Source: Sphingomonas phyllosphaerae 5.2 (lineage in GTDB: Bacteria > Pseudomonadota > Alphaproteobacteria > Sphingomonadales > Sphingomonadaceae). From it: a stretch of 64,000 bases of DNA. Of this stretch, positions 35,493 to 46,602 are shown one piece after another. A program made the position numbers and the translations under genes. The notes under the pieces were generated by a model. The model made no database searches, had not been told where the DNA came from, and was given only the letters and a program-made list of their open reading frames with translations. The DNA is taken from NCBI RefSeq assembly GCF_000419605.1, contig NZ_ATTI01000001.1, positions 2,948,501-3,012,500 of the forward strand, read 5' to 3'. The first letter of the stretch is position 1. Each line of letters starts with the position of its first letter.

Positions 35493-35648
35493 GTCATTTC
35501 TCCTTATCACCGCGAACGCGCAGCATGGCGCTTTTCTCCGCGCCGTATCTCTCCCGTCCATTACGATTCTTTGCGCGCCTGCAATATTCCTTCGGCCCGC
35601 CGCCGCGCTGCCGGTTGCGATGCCGCGCGCATCGGCTATGGCGGTAGC

Positions 35649-36239
35649 ATGATCCTGGTGATCGACAATTATGACAGCTTCACCTGGAACCTGGTCCATT
35701 ACGTCATGGAACTGGGTGCCGAGGTGCGCGTGGTTCGCAACGACGCGCTGACAGCCGCCGAAGCGCTGGCGAGCGGGGCTCAGGCGATCCTCATCTCGCC
35801 CGGACCGTGCACCCCGAACGAAGCCGGGGTCAGCCTAGATCTGGTCGCCGCCTGCGCCGAGGTGCGTCGCCCGCTGTTCGGGGTGTGCCTGGGACATCAG
35901 GCGATCGGTCAGCATTTCGGCGGCAAGGTGGTGCGTGGCGGGCTCATGCATGGCAAGACCTGCCCGGTCGACCATGACGGCACCGGCGTGTTCGCCGGCC
36001 TGCCTGCGCCGTTCACCGCCACACGCTACCATTCGCTGATCGTCACCGACGTGCCCGATTGCCTCGCGGTCAACGCCACTGCCACCGATGCCTCGGTGAT
36101 GGGGCTGCGCCACCGCGAGTTGCCGATCCATGGCGTCCAGTTTCACCCCGAAAGTATCGCGACCGAGCACGGCCACGATCTCATCGCCAATTTCCTGCGT
36201 ATGGCCGGTATCAACCACGCGGGGCGGATCGCGGCGTGA
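35649..36239 (+). CDS. trpG: Anthranilate synthase glutamine amidotransferase subunit
   Basis: The 196-residue class I amidotransferase supplies ammonia for anthranilate synthesis. Catalytic residues are visible as Cys in [11 protein letters not shown] and His-Glu in VQFHPESI. The trpE partner is not adjacent. The family can also serve as PabA in folate synthesis. The stop overlaps the trpD GTG start. An upstream region of about 155 bases is shared with the divergent secreted-protein gene. Confidence 0.95.
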   Translation: MILVIDNYDSFTWNLVHYVMELGAEVRVVRNDALTAAEALASGAQAILISPGPCTPNEAGVSLDLVAACAEVRRPLFGVCLGHQAIGQHFGGKVVRGGLMHGKTCPVDHDGTGVFAGLPAPFTATRYHSLIVTDVPDCLAVNATATDASVMGLRHRELPIHGVQFHPESIATEHGHDLIANFLRMAGINHAGRIAA

Positions 36240-37231
36240 CGACGGTGGCATTGCTGCCCGACCCCTCCTCGCCGCTGTCGCGCGAGTCGGCGGCGCAGGC
36301 GTTCGCGGACATCCTCGATGCGCGGACCGGCGAGGAGGCGGTCGCCGACTTCCTCATCCGACTGGCGGAGCGCGGCGAGACCAGCATCGAAATCGCCGAG
36401 GCTGCCCGCGCTTTGCGTGCACGACTGCTGCCGATCGAGGCACCAGCCGGTGCGATCGACGTCTGCGGGACTGGCGGTGACGGGCAACACACGCTGAACG
36501 TCTCCACCGCAGTCAGCCTGGTCGTCGCCGCCTGCGGCGTGCCGGTCGCCAAGCACGGCAATCGCGCCGCCTCGTCCAAGGCCGGCGCCGCCGACACCCT
36601 GGAAATGCTCGGTCTCGATATGGAGCGTGCCGGCGCGCAGGCGGAGGAAACGCTCGCCGGGCTCGGCATCTGCTTCCTGTTCGCCGCCAACCATCATCCG
36701 GCGATGAAGCGCATCACTCCGATCCGCCGTCGCATCGGCCGTCGCACGATCTTCAACCTGATGGGCCCGCTCGCCAACCCGGCCCACGTTACGCGGCAGC
36801 TGATCGGCATCGCCCGACCCGACTACGCGCCGCTTTACGCAGACGCACTGGCGCAGCTCGGCAGCGATGCCGCGGCAGTCGTCGCCGGCGAGGAGGGGCT
36901 GGACGAAATCTCCGGCGCCGGTGCGACGCGCGTGGTGACGGTCGGCGACGTAACGCTGCCCGCGCGGATCGTGCCCGAGGACGCCGGGGTCGCGCGCCAT
37001 CCCACGATCGCGATCCGCGGCGGTGACCCGGCCTACAATGCTGCGGCGCTGCGCCGTCTGCTGGCAGGCGAGCACGGACCATATCGTGACGCTGTGCTAC
37101 TCAACGCCGCCGCGGCCTTGGTGCTCGCCGGACGCGAGCGCGATTTGCGTGCCGCTGCGCGAATCGCCGCACGCGCGATCGATGATAAGAGCGCAACGAC
37201 CCTGCTCGATCGCTGGATTTCCTGGTCATGA
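36236..37231 (+). CDS. trpD: Anthranilate phosphoribosyltransferase
   Basis: The 331-residue enzyme transfers phosphoribose from PRPP to anthranilate. Hallmarks are the PRPP-binding [32 protein letters not shown], and [15 protein letters not shown]. The start is GTG 36236 within the trpG stop (GTGA), and the stop overlaps trpC (ATGA). Length is normal for the family. Confidence 0.96.
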   Translation: MTTVALLPDPSSPLSRESAAQAFADILDARTGEEAVADFLIRLAERGETSIEIAEAARALRARLLPIEAPAGAIDVCGTGGDGQHTLNVSTAVSLVVAACGVPVAKHGNRAASSKAGAADTLEMLGLDMERAGAQAEETLAGLGICFLFAANHHPAMKRITPIRRRIGRRTIFNLMGPLANPAHVTRQLIGIARPDYAPLYADALAQLGSDAAAVVAGEEGLDEISGAGATRVVTVGDVTLPARIVPEDAGVARHPTIAIRGGDPAYNAAALRRLLAGEHGPYRDAVLLNAAAALVLAGRERDLRAAARIAARAIDDKSATTLLDRWISWS

Positions 37232-38013
37232 CCATCCTTGCCGAGATTTGTGCGACAAAGCGTGCCGAGGTGGCGGCGCGCAAGGCCGCGACCTCGCTGT
37301 CTGAGCTATCTGCGCTCGCCGCCGCCCAGTCGGCGCCGCGTGGCTTCCGCGCGGCGCTCGACGCGATGGTCGCTGCCGGCCGCCACGCGCTCATCGCCGA
37401 GATCAAGAAGGCCAGCCCGTCGAAGGGCCTGATCCGTGCCGATTTCGATCCGCCCGCGCACGCCCGCGCCTATGCCGAAGGTGGAGCGGCCTGCCTCTCT
37501 GTGCTGACTGATGCGCCTTATTTCCAAGGACATGAGGATTATCTGGTCGCGGCCCGTACCGCGTGCGCGCTGCCGGTCCTACGAAAGGACTTCACGGTCG
37601 ATCCTTGGCAGGTGATCGAGGCGCGGAGCATCGGCGCGGACGCAATCCTGCTGATCGCTGCCGCGCTCGACGATGCCTGCATGGCCGAATGCGAGGCAGC
37701 GGCGATCGAACAGGGGCTGGACGTGCTGGTCGAAGTTCACGATGCCGTTGAAATGGAGCGTGCGGCCCGGCTGCGGACTCGACTCGTCGGCGTCAATAAT
37801 CGCGATCTGAAGACTTTCGAAGTCGATTTCCGGCGCACGTACGAGTTGGTCGCGCACGCCCCCGCCGGCTGCACATTCGTTGCCGAGAGCGGGTTGTCGA
37901 TACGCGCCGACCTCGATGAACTGGCGGCACATGGCGTGTATTGCTTCCTGATCGGCGAAGCTCTGATGCGCCACGCCGATGTCGCAGCAGCGACCCGCGC
38001 AATGGTCGGCTGA
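37228..38013 (+). CDS. trpC: Indole-3-glycerol phosphate synthase
   Basis: The 261-residue TIM-barrel enzyme closes the indole ring from CdRP. It shows [16 protein letters not shown] with the active-site Lys, [27 protein letters not shown] and FVAESGLS. It is a single-function protein without a fused TrpF. The start overlaps trpD and the next gene (moaC) begins directly after its stop codon. Confidence 0.96.
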   Translation: MTILAEICATKRAEVAARKAATSLSELSALAAAQSAPRGFRAALDAMVAAGRHALIAEIKKASPSKGLIRADFDPPAHARAYAEGGAACLSVLTDAPYFQGHEDYLVAARTACALPVLRKDFTVDPWQVIEARSIGADAILLIAAALDDACMAECEAAAIEQGLDVLVEVHDAVEMERAARLRTRLVGVNNRDLKTFEVDFRRTYELVAHAPAGCTFVAESGLSIRADLDELAAHGVYCFLIGEALMRHADVAAATRAMVG

Positions 38014-38484
38014 ATGGCCGGTCTCACCCACATCGACGACGATGGTGCCGCGCACATGGTCGACGTCGGCGACAAGGCGGTGACCCGGCGCGAGGCGGTA
38101 GCGACCGGGCACATCGCGATGTCGGACGAAGCACTTGGCGCAATCCGCGCCGGCGCGGTGAAGAAGGGCGACGTCCTCGCGGTCGCTCGCGTCGCCGGGA
38201 TCATGGCCGCCAAGCGCACCAGCGATCTCGTGCCGCTTTGCCACCCGCTCCCGATCACGCGCGTCTCGCTCAACCTTCTGCCCGAAAACAATGGCATAAC
38301 CGCCGTCGCGACCGTCGCTACCGACGGCAAGACCGGGGTCGAGATGGAGGCGCTGACCGCGGTGTCGGTCGCATTGCTCACCGTCTACGACATGGCCAAG
38401 GCAATCGACAAGGCGATGACGATCAACGACATCCGCGTGATCGAAAAACGCGGTGGCCGCTCCGGCGACTGGCGGGCGGCATGA
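38014..38484 (+). CDS. moaC: Cyclic pyranopterin monophosphate synthase MoaC
   Basis: The 156-residue protein acts in the first stage of molybdenum cofactor synthesis with MoaA. Visible motifs are [32 protein letters not shown] and [16 protein letters not shown], followed by the YDMAKAIDK lysine. No base separates its ATG from the trpC stop. It overlaps moeA by ATGA. Confidence 0.96.
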   Translation: MAGLTHIDDDGAAHMVDVGDKAVTRREAVATGHIAMSDEALGAIRAGAVKKGDVLAVARVAGIMAAKRTSDLVPLCHPLPITRVSLNLLPENNGITAVATVATDGKTGVEMEALTAVSVALLTVYDMAKAIDKAMTINDIRVIEKRGGRSGDWRAA

Positions 38485-39656
38485 CGCTGGTTCCGGTTGC
38501 CGAGGCGCAGGCCCGCGTGCTGGCGCTGGGCCGCCATGTCGACGCGGTGGACGTCCCGCTGATCGAGGCACTTGGCCGCTGGGCCGCCGCTCCCGTCATC
38601 GCGCGCCGCACCCAACCTGCCGCCGATCTGTCCGCAATGGACGGCTACGCGCTGCGCTTCGCCGATCTTCCCGGACCTTTTCAGGTAATTGGCGAAAGCG
38701 CCGCGGGCACCCCTTTCGGGACCGCCGTCGATAGCGGACAGGCGGTCCGCATCTTCACCGGCGCCGCGCTACCATCCGGCACCGATACCGTGCTGGTCCA
38801 GGAAGACGCCGCTCGCGATGGTGCGACGCTGACGCTCGCCGGCGAAGGCCCCGCGCATGTCGGCCGCAACGTCCGCCGCCGCGGGCTCGATTTCCATGAA
38901 GGCGATATCCTCGTCGAGCGAGGGCAACGCCTTACACCCGCGCGACTCGCGGTCGCTGCGACTGGTGGAGTGGCGCGGTTAACGGTCGCGCGCCCGGTCC
39001 GCGTCGCGCTGGCCGCAACTGGTGACGAACTGGTCGAACCCGGCACGCCCGGTGACGCCCTGCCCGAGTCCAACCGCCTGTTATTGCGCGCGTTGCTCGC
39101 CGACATGCCGGTCGAGATCGTCGACCTCGGAATCCTCCCGGACCGGCTAGATCGCTTGACGGACGCATTTGCGCGCGTCGACGCCGACGTGCTGGTCACC
39201 ACCGGCGGCGCCTCGGTCGGTGACCACGATCTCGTCCGCCCTGCGCTCGCAGCCGCGGGTACGACGCTCGACTTCTGGCGGATCGCGCTGCGCCCCGGCA
39301 AGCCGATGCTCGCCGGGCGGCGCGGCGACATGGCAGTGGTCGGCCTGCCCGGCAATCCCGTGTCCGCGTTCGTCACCGCGCTCCTCTTCGTGCGTCCGCT
39401 CGTCGCGCATCTCGCCGGCGCCAGCGATCCTTTCCCAAGCGTCTCCCGGGTCTTGCTGGGCGAAAACCTGCCCGCGAACGGCGAGCGTACCGACTATCTA
39501 CGGGCCGAATTGCGCGACGGGCGCGCGTACGCCTCGACTATCCAGGACAGCTCGATGCTGCGCACGCTGGCACGCTCGACATGCCTGATCGTGCGTGAAT
39601 CGCACGCGCCCGCGGCGGCGGCCGGCGACTCGGCGGAAGTCCTGATGATCGCTTGA
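38481..39656 (+). CDS. moeA: Molybdopterin molybdenumtransferase MoeA
   Basis: The 391-residue enzyme inserts molybdate into adenylated molybdopterin. Family signatures include [45 protein letters not shown] and [11 protein letters not shown]. It has normal length and four-domain order. It follows moaC by a 4-base overlap. The lexA operator lies just after its stop. Confidence 0.95.
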   Translation: MTLVPVAEAQARVLALGRHVDAVDVPLIEALGRWAAAPVIARRTQPAADLSAMDGYALRFADLPGPFQVIGESAAGTPFGTAVDSGQAVRIFTGAALPSGTDTVLVQEDAARDGATLTLAGEGPAHVGRNVRRRGLDFHEGDILVERGQRLTPARLAVAATGGVARLTVARPVRVALAATGDELVEPGTPGDALPESNRLLLRALLADMPVEIVDLGILPDRLDRLTDAFARVDADVLVTTGGASVGDHDLVRPALAAAGTTLDFWRIALRPGKPMLAGRRGDMAVVGLPGNPVSAFVTALLFVRPLVAHLAGASDPFPSVSRVLLGENLPANGERTDYLRAELRDGRAYASTIQDSSMLRTLARSTCLIVRESHAPAAAAGDSAEVLMIA

Positions 39657-39669
39657 CGGAGGGCTATAT

Positions 39670-39695
39670 GTTCCATAAAGGTTCGCACTCCGTTC
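39670..39695 (+). promoter_or_regulatory. Tandem SOS box (LexA operator), GTTC-N7-GTTC-N7-GTTC
   Basis: Three GTTC words begin at 39670, 39681 and 39692, each separated by exactly seven bases. This gives two overlapping copies of the alphaproteobacterial LexA box GTTC-N7-GTTC. The array ends 19 bases before the lexA ATG, consistent with autoregulation. Confidence 0.92.
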
Positions 39696-39714
39696 ACTAG
39701 GAAGGCGCCGGGAC

Positions 39715-40377
39715 ATGCTGACGCGCAAGCAGCACGAGCTGATCTGCTTCATCGAGGATCGCCTGGCCGACACCGGCGTCTCGCCCTCGTTCGAGGAGAT
39801 GAAGGACGCGTTGGAGCTGAAGAGCAAGTCGGGTGTCCATCGCCTCATCAGCGCCCTTGAGGAACGTGGTTATCTGCGCCGCCTTCCCAATCGCGCGCGC
39901 GCACTGGAAGTTCTCAAGGCACCTGAGCGCGGCGCCGAGGCGAAGCGCGCCGCCCCTCCGTCGGTCAAGCGTACCATGCCCGCGCCCGCGAACGACGTGG
40001 TCGAGATCCCGCTGCACGGGCGGATCGCCGCGGGCGTGCCGATCGAGGCGTTCGAAGGTTCGACGATGCTTCCGGTACCCGCCGCACTGCTCGGGGCAGG
40101 CGAGCACTTCGCGTTGGAAGTGTCGGGCGATTCGATGGTGGAGGCTGGCATCTTCGACGGCGATTATGCGCTGATCCGCCGTCAGGAAGTGGCGCGCGAC
40201 GGTGAGATCGTCGTCGCACTGATCGACGACAGCGAGGCGACGCTCAAATACTTCCGCCACGAAGGTGCGATGATCCGCCTCGATCCTGCCAATCGCGCGT
40301 ACGACCCGCAGCGCTATGCGCCGGCGCAGGTCCGTGTACAGGGTCGCCTGGCTGGGCTGTTGCGTCGTTATTCCTGA
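39715..40377 (+). CDS. lexA: SOS repressor LexA
   Basis: The 220-residue repressor has an N-terminal winged helix ([31 protein letters not shown]). The autocleavage site is Ala106-Gly107 in [11 protein letters not shown], and the catalytic dyad is Ser140 in SGDSMVEAG and Lys178 in ATLKYF. An Ala/Pro-rich linker joins the domains. RecA-stimulated self-cleavage would relieve repression. The upstream tandem GTTC array supports autoregulation; AGGAAGG precedes the start. Confidence 0.96.
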   Translation: MLTRKQHELICFIEDRLADTGVSPSFEEMKDALELKSKSGVHRLISALEERGYLRRLPNRARALEVLKAPERGAEAKRAAPPSVKRTMPAPANDVVEIPLHGRIAAGVPIEAFEGSTMLPVPAALLGAGEHFALEVSGDSMVEAGIFDGDYALIRRQEVARDGEIVVALIDDSEATLKYFRHEGAMIRLDPANRAYDPQRYAPAQVRVQGRLAGLLRRYS

Positions 40378-40566
40378 CGCTCGGTAGCGGCGGCAGCCGG
40401 CAATGTGTCGTACCGCGGTGATCGATATTCGCTAGGATCGTCGCGCCTACGGGTAGTTGGTTGAAGGCTTCCTGGCTAAACTCGCGCCGGCACCGCGGGG
40501 TTGAGCGGCTTCGATGCGCTTGCTCGCAAAATGGGGTGCACGTGCCGCCGACTTTGTGCGCGTTCA

Positions 40567-40607
40567 CGACGTTTTGTAGCACCAACCACCTTCAGCCTAA
40601 AACGTCG
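40567..40607. repeat. Inverted repeat with 9-bp arms
   Basis: CGACGTTTT at 40567-40575 is the exact inverse complement of AAAACGTCG at 40599-40607, with 23 bases between. It lies in a gene-poor area. Function unknown. Confidence 0.4.
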
Positions 40608-41203
40608 GAGCATCCGGCGATCCAGATGCGCGATTACTGACAAACCGGTGTGCGCTGAGATCCGGCTGCTGCTTTTGTCATCAAGCAACGAAGCTTCGGA
40701 TCAGATCCGTGGCGAAGGCGAGTGCTGATGACTGGCAGACACCAACCTGCACTGGATCGAAATCGATATGCCGATGCGACGTGCACTTGCCGGGAGCCGC
40801 GGCGCTCGAACATTTTCGCAGTTTCAAGATAGAACGCGGCAAGCCGCCGAAGTTCGTGACCGGGAGCGGGGTCGAGGACGGTGGCGTGGTGCGGCCGGAT
40901 TGTCGTGCTACGCTGACGAATACGGAATAGCGAGTGACGCCGAGGTATAACCATCAAGACCAGACGTGCAACATGACTCCGCGCAAAACAACGCCAGATC
41001 TCACGCGTCACTATCTTGTATGCAGCCGTTCTTACAAGTGAGGCGGAGCGCATAACAGCGCGCGAGATTGATTGGCTACGCTGATTCCGCTTGTGCAGCA
41101 CGTCGTTCACGTCCGCCCGGCGACAATGAGCGCCGCTCTAGGGCCGATCGACATTCAGCCGAATCCCCTGCCAACTCCGTCTCTCCAAGCGTGGCTAAGC
41201 AAA

Positions 41204-41250
41204 GGGCATCGTGCGGAACGCTGGATTGCTTCGCTACGCTCGCAAGACAG
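41204..41250. repeat. Dispersed-repeat-like segment
   Basis: On the minus strand this reads TGCGAGCGTAGCGAAGCAAT and then TCCAGCG. It resembles the widespread intergenic repeats of proteobacteria that yield spurious CEERSDEAIQ-like translations. Recognition is from memory of such repeats; no second copy is in the window. Confidence 0.35.
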
Positions 41251-41346
41251 GTGAAGGGAGCAGATCTGCCGGGCCGTGCAAGCGCGGTTGCCCGAGCAGG
41301 CGGAATGTCGATCCCGCCCTGTTCGCACGACAATCGCTACCGACCG

Positions 41347-43620
41347 TCACTCACTGATCCGCCGCCGATCTCCGCCACTCATACGACTTTGGCTCGGCAA
41401 TCCGTAATCGCGAACGTCGCCCCGCGGGCGGTCCCGGCGAACGAAACGCGACACCCTGCCCCTTGCAGCGACAACCGGGAGCGCCGTCGCCATGATCCAC
41501 GGGTGCGCGTCGCCGGCGCGACGGACGGTGGTCACCCGCTGCGTTGCGAAGGTCACCGCCACCCCGCCGGTCCGCGCCAGCATCGTTCGATCGAGCGTCA
41601 GCCAGCGGGCGCGGCAACGGTGTGGCAGGCGTCGATCGCTGACGACGACATCGGCATCATGGCACAGTGGCACGAACGCGGCCGCGGGGACGAGATCGCT
41701 GCTGCGGGTCGCCAGAATACGCCAGCGCCGACCCGCGGCGGTACGCTCCATCCGGCAGAGGTCGCGGTTGCACTGCGCCGCGCCCTCCTCGCTGAGCAGC
41801 GCCGGCTCGCCGTCCAGGCCGCCAGCCTCCGACAGCAGATCGCGCATATAGTCACCGGTACGATCGCGCAGGATCGCCACCCGACCGGCATCGTCGCGCA
41901 GGGCGAGGTGCCGGCCGCCCCCGGTAACGATCAGGTCCGGCACCGGCGTCGCCAGCGTCCAGACGGTGCCGATCGCAACCGGCAGCAACCCGGCGTAGCG
42001 CCACCGCGTCCGCCAGATCGCCAGCCATAGCCCGCCTGCCACGATCGCGCCGAACGCCGCGTGCGGCATCACCGGCAGCGCCGTCACGGCGCCGGGCGCC
42101 GCCGCCACGCTCCGCGCGATCCACAGCAACACCGCGAGCGCCTTGCCGGCGACCCACCACCCCACCGCGCCCAACCCAACCGCATCGAGCAACAGCGCCA
42201 GCGCCTCCGCAGGCATCACCACGAATGTCGTCAGCGGGATCGCCACGATGTTTGCGAACGCACCGTACAGCCCGGCCTGATGAAAATGGAACACCGCGAT
42301 CGGCATCAGCGTCAGTTCAACCGCCACGCCAGTGACCAGCAGCGATGCAAGCCCGCGCAACACGCCGCGCCAGCGCGACTCGTCATGTACGACGAACCAT
42401 CCGCGCACGCGCGGATGTTCGTGGAGCGCCACGATCGCGGTCACCGCCGCGAACGACAATTGGAAGCTCGCCCCCGCCACCGCCTCGGGCCATGCCAGCA
42501 ACACGACCAATGCCCCCACCGCCACCAGCCGCAGCGTCAGCGCCTCGCGTCCCAGCGCCAGCGCGACAAGCACCATCAGCGCCGCGACGCAGCTGCGGAT
42601 CGTCGGCACCTGCGCCCCGGTCAGCCACGTATAACCGATCGCCGCGACCGCTCCCGCCGCGGCTGCGACCAGCGGCAGCCGCCCGGTCAGCGCCAGCCGC
42701 GGTGACAACGCGAGCACGCGCAGCGTCATCCACATCACCAGCGCGACCGCCGCGGTGATGTGCAGCCCGCTGACCGATAGCAGGTGCGCGAGTCCTGCCC
42801 GCCGCATCGCCTCGGCATCGGGTTCGTCGATAGCACCGGTGTCGCCGGTGGCGAGTGCCGCGGCGATCCCGCCCGCGCTGCCCGGTAGCCGTGCCTCGAT
42901 ATGGGCGCTCAAGCGCTCGCGGACGCCCGCGCCGCCGTCTTTTGCCGGGGTCACCACCGTCACGGGTGCGAACCCGCGCCCGCTCGCCCCCAGTCCCGCG
43001 AACCACGCCACCCGCGCGAAATCGTACGCGCCGGGCACCGCCGCCGGCGCGGGCGGCATCAATCGCGCGCGGACCCGGACCGTCGCGCCACGCGCCACCC
43101 CCGCCCGCAACCCGTCCGCTTCCAGATTGACGCGCACCCGAGTCGGCGCACGACCGTCACCATCCCACGCGCGCACCGCCAGCGTCACCCGCACCAGCCG
43201 CCGCGCCGGCAACGGCTCCACGCGTTCTACTTCGCCGGTCACCCACGCGATCGTCGGACGCGCCAGCACCGGCGCGGCGACACGCTCGGCCCGCGCCCAG
43301 ACCAGCGCCAGGCCGATTGCGAAGCCGAGCGCCACCGCACCCAGCAACACCGGCGCCCTGCCGCCCCGCGCCGTCGCCAGCGTGGCCAGCCCCGTCGCGA
43401 GCGCCACCAGCAACGCCGCCGTCCAGCTGCGCGGATCGGGCAGCACGAACCACGCGGCCACCCCGGCACCGAGCGCGACCGGGACCCACAGCACGAGCTG
43501 GTCACGCTCGGCCTCCAGCCGCCGTTCGATGCGCGCGTGTATCAAAGCGATACCATGTCGCGCGCGCGTTTGAAGCGCCGACGATGCTTTGCTAGAGGCG
43601 GGCGCGGCTGAACTGGCCAT
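41347..43620 (-). CDS. comEC: ComEC/Rec2 family DNA-uptake channel protein
   Basis: The 757-residue protein has an N-terminal membrane region with an OB-fold-like DUF4131 domain ([20 protein letters not shown]). The competence channel core follows ([54 protein letters not shown]). The C-terminal region corresponds to the metallo-beta-lactamase-like domain but lacks an HxHxDH motif, as in many alphaproteobacterial homologues. ATG 43620 was chosen; a TTG at 43659 would overlap gltX. It is divergent from gltX, with a gap of about 29 bases. Confidence 0.9.
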   Translation of the reverse strand: MASSAAPASSKASSALQTRARHGIALIHARIERRLEAERDQLVLWVPVALGAGVAAWFVLPDPRSWTAALLVALATGLATLATARGGRAPVLLGAVALGFAIGLALVWARAERVAAPVLARPTIAWVTGEVERVEPLPARRLVRVTLAVRAWDGDGRAPTRVRVNLEADGLRAGVARGATVRVRARLMPPAPAAVPGAYDFARVAWFAGLGASGRGFAPVTVVTPAKDGGAGVRERLSAHIEARLPGSAGGIAAALATGDTGAIDEPDAEAMRRAGLAHLLSVSGLHITAAVALVMWMTLRVLALSPRLALTGRLPLVAAAAGAVAAIGYTWLTGAQVPTIRSCVAALMVLVALALGREALTLRLVAVGALVVLLAWPEAVAGASFQLSFAAVTAIVALHEHPRVRGWFVVHDESRWRGVLRGLASLLVTGVAVELTLMPIAVFHFHQAGLYGAFANIVAIPLTTFVVMPAEALALLLDAVGLGAVGWWVAGKALAVLLWIARSVAAAPGAVTALPVMPHAAFGAIVAGGLWLAIWRTRWRYAGLLPVAIGTVWTLATPVPDLIVTGGGRHLALRDDAGRVAILRDRTGDYMRDLLSEAGGLDGEPALLSEEGAAQCNRDLCRMERTAAGRRWRILATRSSDLVPAAAFVPLCHDADVVVSDRRLPHRCRARWLTLDRTMLARTGGVAVTFATQRVTTVRRAGDAHPWIMATALPVVAARGRVSRFVRRDRPRGDVRDYGLPSQSRMSGGDRRRISE

Positions 43621-43649
43621 TCGATTTTCCAGCCTGGGAGCAAGCGCGC

Positions 43650-45098
43650 TTGAGCGCAACCGACAAAACCGCCAGCGCGGACGGCCCCGCCGTCGTCACC
43701 CGCTTCGCCCCGTCGCCGACGGGGTTCCTTCACATCGGCGGCGCGCGCACCGCGCTGTTCAACCTGCTGTATGCCCGGCATCACGGCGGCACCTTCCGGC
43801 TGCGGATCGAGGACACCGACCGCGCACGCTCGACGCAACCCGCGATCGACGCGATCCTGAACGGAATGCGCTGGCTCGGCCTCGACTGGGACGGCGAGGA
43901 GGTGTTCCAGTTCGCGCGCGCCGATCGCCACGCCGCGGTCGCGCACACGATGATCGAACATGGTCACGCTTACCGCTGCTACCTGACGCAGGAGGAGCTG
44001 GACGCGATGCGCGCCGCGGCGCAGGCCGCCAAGCAGCCGTTGCGCATCCGCTCGCCGTGGCGCGATCGCACCGATCATCCCGCGGACAAGCCCTATGTCG
44101 TGCGTCTGCGCGCGCCGACCGAGGGCGCCGTGACGATCGCGGACAAGGTGCAGGGGGAGGTGACGGTCCAGAACGCCGAGCTCGACGACCTCGTACTGCT
44201 CCGCTCCGACGGGACACCGACCTATATGCTTGCGGTCGTCGTCGACGACCATGACATGGGAGTGACGCACGTCATCCGCGGCGACGACCATCTCAACAAC
44301 GCATTTCGCCAGCTGCCGATCTATCGCGCCATGGACGCGATCGAGGGCGGCTGGCCCGACCCGGTCTATGCGCACATCCCGCTGATCCACGGCAGCGACG
44401 GCGCCAAGCTGTCGAAGCGCCACGGCGCGGTCGGGATCGAGGCGTACCGCGACGAACTCGGGATCCTGCCGGAAGCGCTGGACAATTACCTGCTGCGGCT
44501 CGGCTGGGGGCATGGCGACGACGAGATCATCAGCCGCGAGGATGCGATCCGCTGGTTCGATCTCGACGCGGTCGGCAAGTCGCCAAGCCGGTTCGACCTG
44601 AAGAAGCTTGAGAACCTCAACGGTCATTATATCCGCGCCACCGACGATGCGCGGCTGGCGGATCTGGTCGCGGCCAAACTCGATCTGGATCATGACGATA
44701 CCCGGCGTTCGATCCTGCTGGCGGCGATGCCGTCACTCAAACCGCGCGCCGCGAACGTCAATGAACTCACGGACGCCGCAGGGTTCCTGTTCGCCACGCG
44801 CCCGCTGGCGGTGGACGAAGCAGCCGCACCGTTGCTGGCCGGGGACGCGCCCGCGCTCCTCGCCCGCCTGCACGGGACACTTGACGCAGTGCACAACTGG
44901 GATACGGAGACGACCGAAGCGGCGGTGCGTTTGGTGGCCGAAGAGGCGGGCGTGAAGCTCGGCCAGGTCGCCCAGCCCCTCCGCGTCGCGCTGACCGGCC
45001 GCAAGACCTCGCCGGGCATCTTCGACGTACTCGTCCTTCTAGGACGCGCGGAAAGCCTGGCCCGCATTGCGGACCACATGACCCCGACCGGGGCCTGA
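43650..45098 (+). CDS. gltX: Glutamyl-tRNA synthetase
   Basis: The 482-residue class I synthetase has the HIGH-type motif in [17 protein letters not shown] and the KMSKS-type motif in GAKLSKRHG, plus [10 protein letters not shown] and [13 protein letters not shown]. It charges tRNA-Glu, and in alphaproteobacteria one of two paralogues may also act on tRNA-Gln. The start is TTG 43650 with GGGAG about ten bases upstream. Its stop is 12 bases before gltA. Confidence 0.94.
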   Translation: MSATDKTASADGPAVVTRFAPSPTGFLHIGGARTALFNLLYARHHGGTFRLRIEDTDRARSTQPAIDAILNGMRWLGLDWDGEEVFQFARADRHAAVAHTMIEHGHAYRCYLTQEELDAMRAAAQAAKQPLRIRSPWRDRTDHPADKPYVVRLRAPTEGAVTIADKVQGEVTVQNAELDDLVLLRSDGTPTYMLAVVVDDHDMGVTHVIRGDDHLNNAFRQLPIYRAMDAIEGGWPDPVYAHIPLIHGSDGAKLSKRHGAVGIEAYRDELGILPEALDNYLLRLGWGHGDDEIISREDAIRWFDLDAVGKSPSRFDLKKLENLNGHYIRATDDARLADLVAAKLDLDHDDTRRSILLAAMPSLKPRAANVNELTDAAGFLFATRPLAVDEAAAPLLAGDAPALLARLHGTLDAVHNWDTETTEAAVRLVAEEAGVKLGQVAQPLRVALTGRKTSPGIFDVLVLLGRAESLARIADHMTPTGA

Positions 45099-45110
45099 CA
45101 GGAGAAGATC

Positions 45111-46394
45111 ATGACCGAAGCCGCAAAGTTCACGCTGTCGGGCGAGGCGCTCGACTATCCGGTCCTGTCGGGCTCCGTCGGCCCCGACGTGGTCGACATC
45201 CGCAAGCTCTACGCGCAAACGGGCGCGTTCACCTATGATCCGGGGTTCACCTCGACCGCGTCGTGCCAGTCGAAGCTGACCTATATCGACGGCGACGAGG
45301 GCGTGCTTCTGCACCGCGGCTACCCGATCGGCGAGCTTGCCGAGCAGTCCAGCTTCATGGAGGTCTGCTACCTGCTCCTGAACGGCGAACTGCCGGACCA
45401 GGGCGAGCTCGACGCCTTCTCGCGCACGATCACGCGCCACACGATGGTGCATGAGCAGCTGGCGCAGTTCTTCCGCGGCTTCCGTCGCGACGCACATCCG
45501 ATGGCGATCATGTGCGGCGTCGTCGGCGCGCTCAGCGCTTTCTACCACGATTCGACCGACATCCATGATCCGCAGCAGCGCATGATCGCGTCGCATCGGC
45601 TGATCGCGAAGATGCCGACGATCGCGGCAATGGCCTATAAGTACAGCGTCGGACAGCCGTTCCTCTATCCCGACAACTCGCTGAGCTACACCGGCAACTT
45701 CCTGCGCATGACGTTCGGCGTTCCCGCCGAGCCGTATGTCGTGAATCCGGCGGTGGAGAAGGCGATGGATCGCATCTTCATCCTGCACGCCGATCACGAA
45801 CAGAATGCGTCGACCTCCACGGTCCGGCTGGCGGGTTCGTCGGGGGCCAATCCGTTCGCGTGCATCGCAGCGGGCATCGCCTGCCTGTGGGGGCCGGCGC
45901 ACGGCGGCGCGAACGAGGCGGCGCTCAACATGCTGCACGAGATCGGCACGCCGGAGCGCATCCCCGAGTTCATCGCGCGTGCGAAGGACAAGAACGATCC
46001 GTTCCGCCTGATGGGCTTCGGCCATCGCGTCTACAAGAACTACGATCCGCGCGCGACCGTGATGCAGAAAACGGTGCGCGAGGTGTTCGAGGCGCTGAAC
46101 GTGCAGGATCCGCTGTTCGAGACCGCGCTGCGGCTTGAAGAGATCGCGCTCAACGATCCGTATTTCGTCGAGAAGAAGCTGTTCCCGAACGTCGATTTCT
46201 ATTCGGGCGTGATCCTGTCGGCGATCGGCTTCCCGACCAGCATGTTCACCGTGCTGTTCGCGCTCGCACGTACCGTCGGCTGGGTGGCGCAGTGGAACGA
46301 GATGATCACCGATCCCGATCAGAAGATCGGCCGTCCGCGTCAGCTCTACACCGGGCCGACGCAGCGTTCGTACCTTCCCGTCGACCAGCGCTGA
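45111..46394 (+). CDS. gltA: Citrate synthase
   Basis: The 427-residue type II citrate synthase condenses acetyl-CoA and oxaloacetate. It contains the signature [14 protein letters not shown], the [20 protein letters not shown] segment with an active-site His, [10 protein letters not shown], and the VDFYSG region with the catalytic Asp. The length is normal for the hexameric NADH-sensitive class. AGGAGA lies before ATG 45111. Confidence 0.96.
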   Translation: MTEAAKFTLSGEALDYPVLSGSVGPDVVDIRKLYAQTGAFTYDPGFTSTASCQSKLTYIDGDEGVLLHRGYPIGELAEQSSFMEVCYLLLNGELPDQGELDAFSRTITRHTMVHEQLAQFFRGFRRDAHPMAIMCGVVGALSAFYHDSTDIHDPQQRMIASHRLIAKMPTIAAMAYKYSVGQPFLYPDNSLSYTGNFLRMTFGVPAEPYVVNPAVEKAMDRIFILHADHEQNASTSTVRLAGSSGANPFACIAAGIACLWGPAHGGANEAALNMLHEIGTPERIPEFIARAKDKNDPFRLMGFGHRVYKNYDPRATVMQKTVREVFEALNVQDPLFETALRLEEIALNDPYFVEKKLFPNVDFYSGVILSAIGFPTSMFTVLFALARTVGWVAQWNEMITDPDQKIGRPRQLYTGPTQRSYLPVDQR

Positions 46395-46406
46395 GGACGT
46401 CGGCCC

Positions 46407-46601
46407 ATGCTCCGCAAGACCCTGTTCGCCGTCGGCGTGCTCTGCGCGTTGATGGGCGCCTTATGGATCGCGCAGGGGCTGGGCTATGTGGATTGGCCGC
46501 GCTCCAGCTTCATGCTGGGGCGTGCCGTCTGGGCGGATTACGGCACCGGGCTGGCGGTGTTCGGGCTATTGCTGATCCTGCTCGGGCGGCGGCTGCGCTG
46601 A
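46407..46601 (+). CDS. Small two-helix membrane protein
   Basis: This 64-residue protein has hydrophobic segments at about 5-23 and 47-59, separated by the loop VDWPRSSFMLGRAVWADYG. It ends in basic GRRLR. No function was recognised. GAGGA lies about nine bases before the ATG and the gene follows gltA by 12 bases, so it may be co-transcribed. Confidence 0.65.
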   Translation: MLRKTLFAVGVLCALMGALWIAQGLGYVDWPRSSFMLGRAVWADYGTGLAVFGLLLILLGRRLR

Positions 46602-46602
46602 A

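Larger units (their letters stand above)
40378..41346. other. Gene-poor kilobase between lexA and comEC
   Basis: About 970 bases without a convincing gene. Base composition is less GC-rich than the surroundings and the open frames lack codon bias or ribosome sites. It holds a long inverted repeat (40567-40607) and a dispersed-repeat-like segment (around 41204-41250). It could be the remains of a decayed mobile or foreign element, but no transposase fragment was recognised. Confidence 0.55.
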
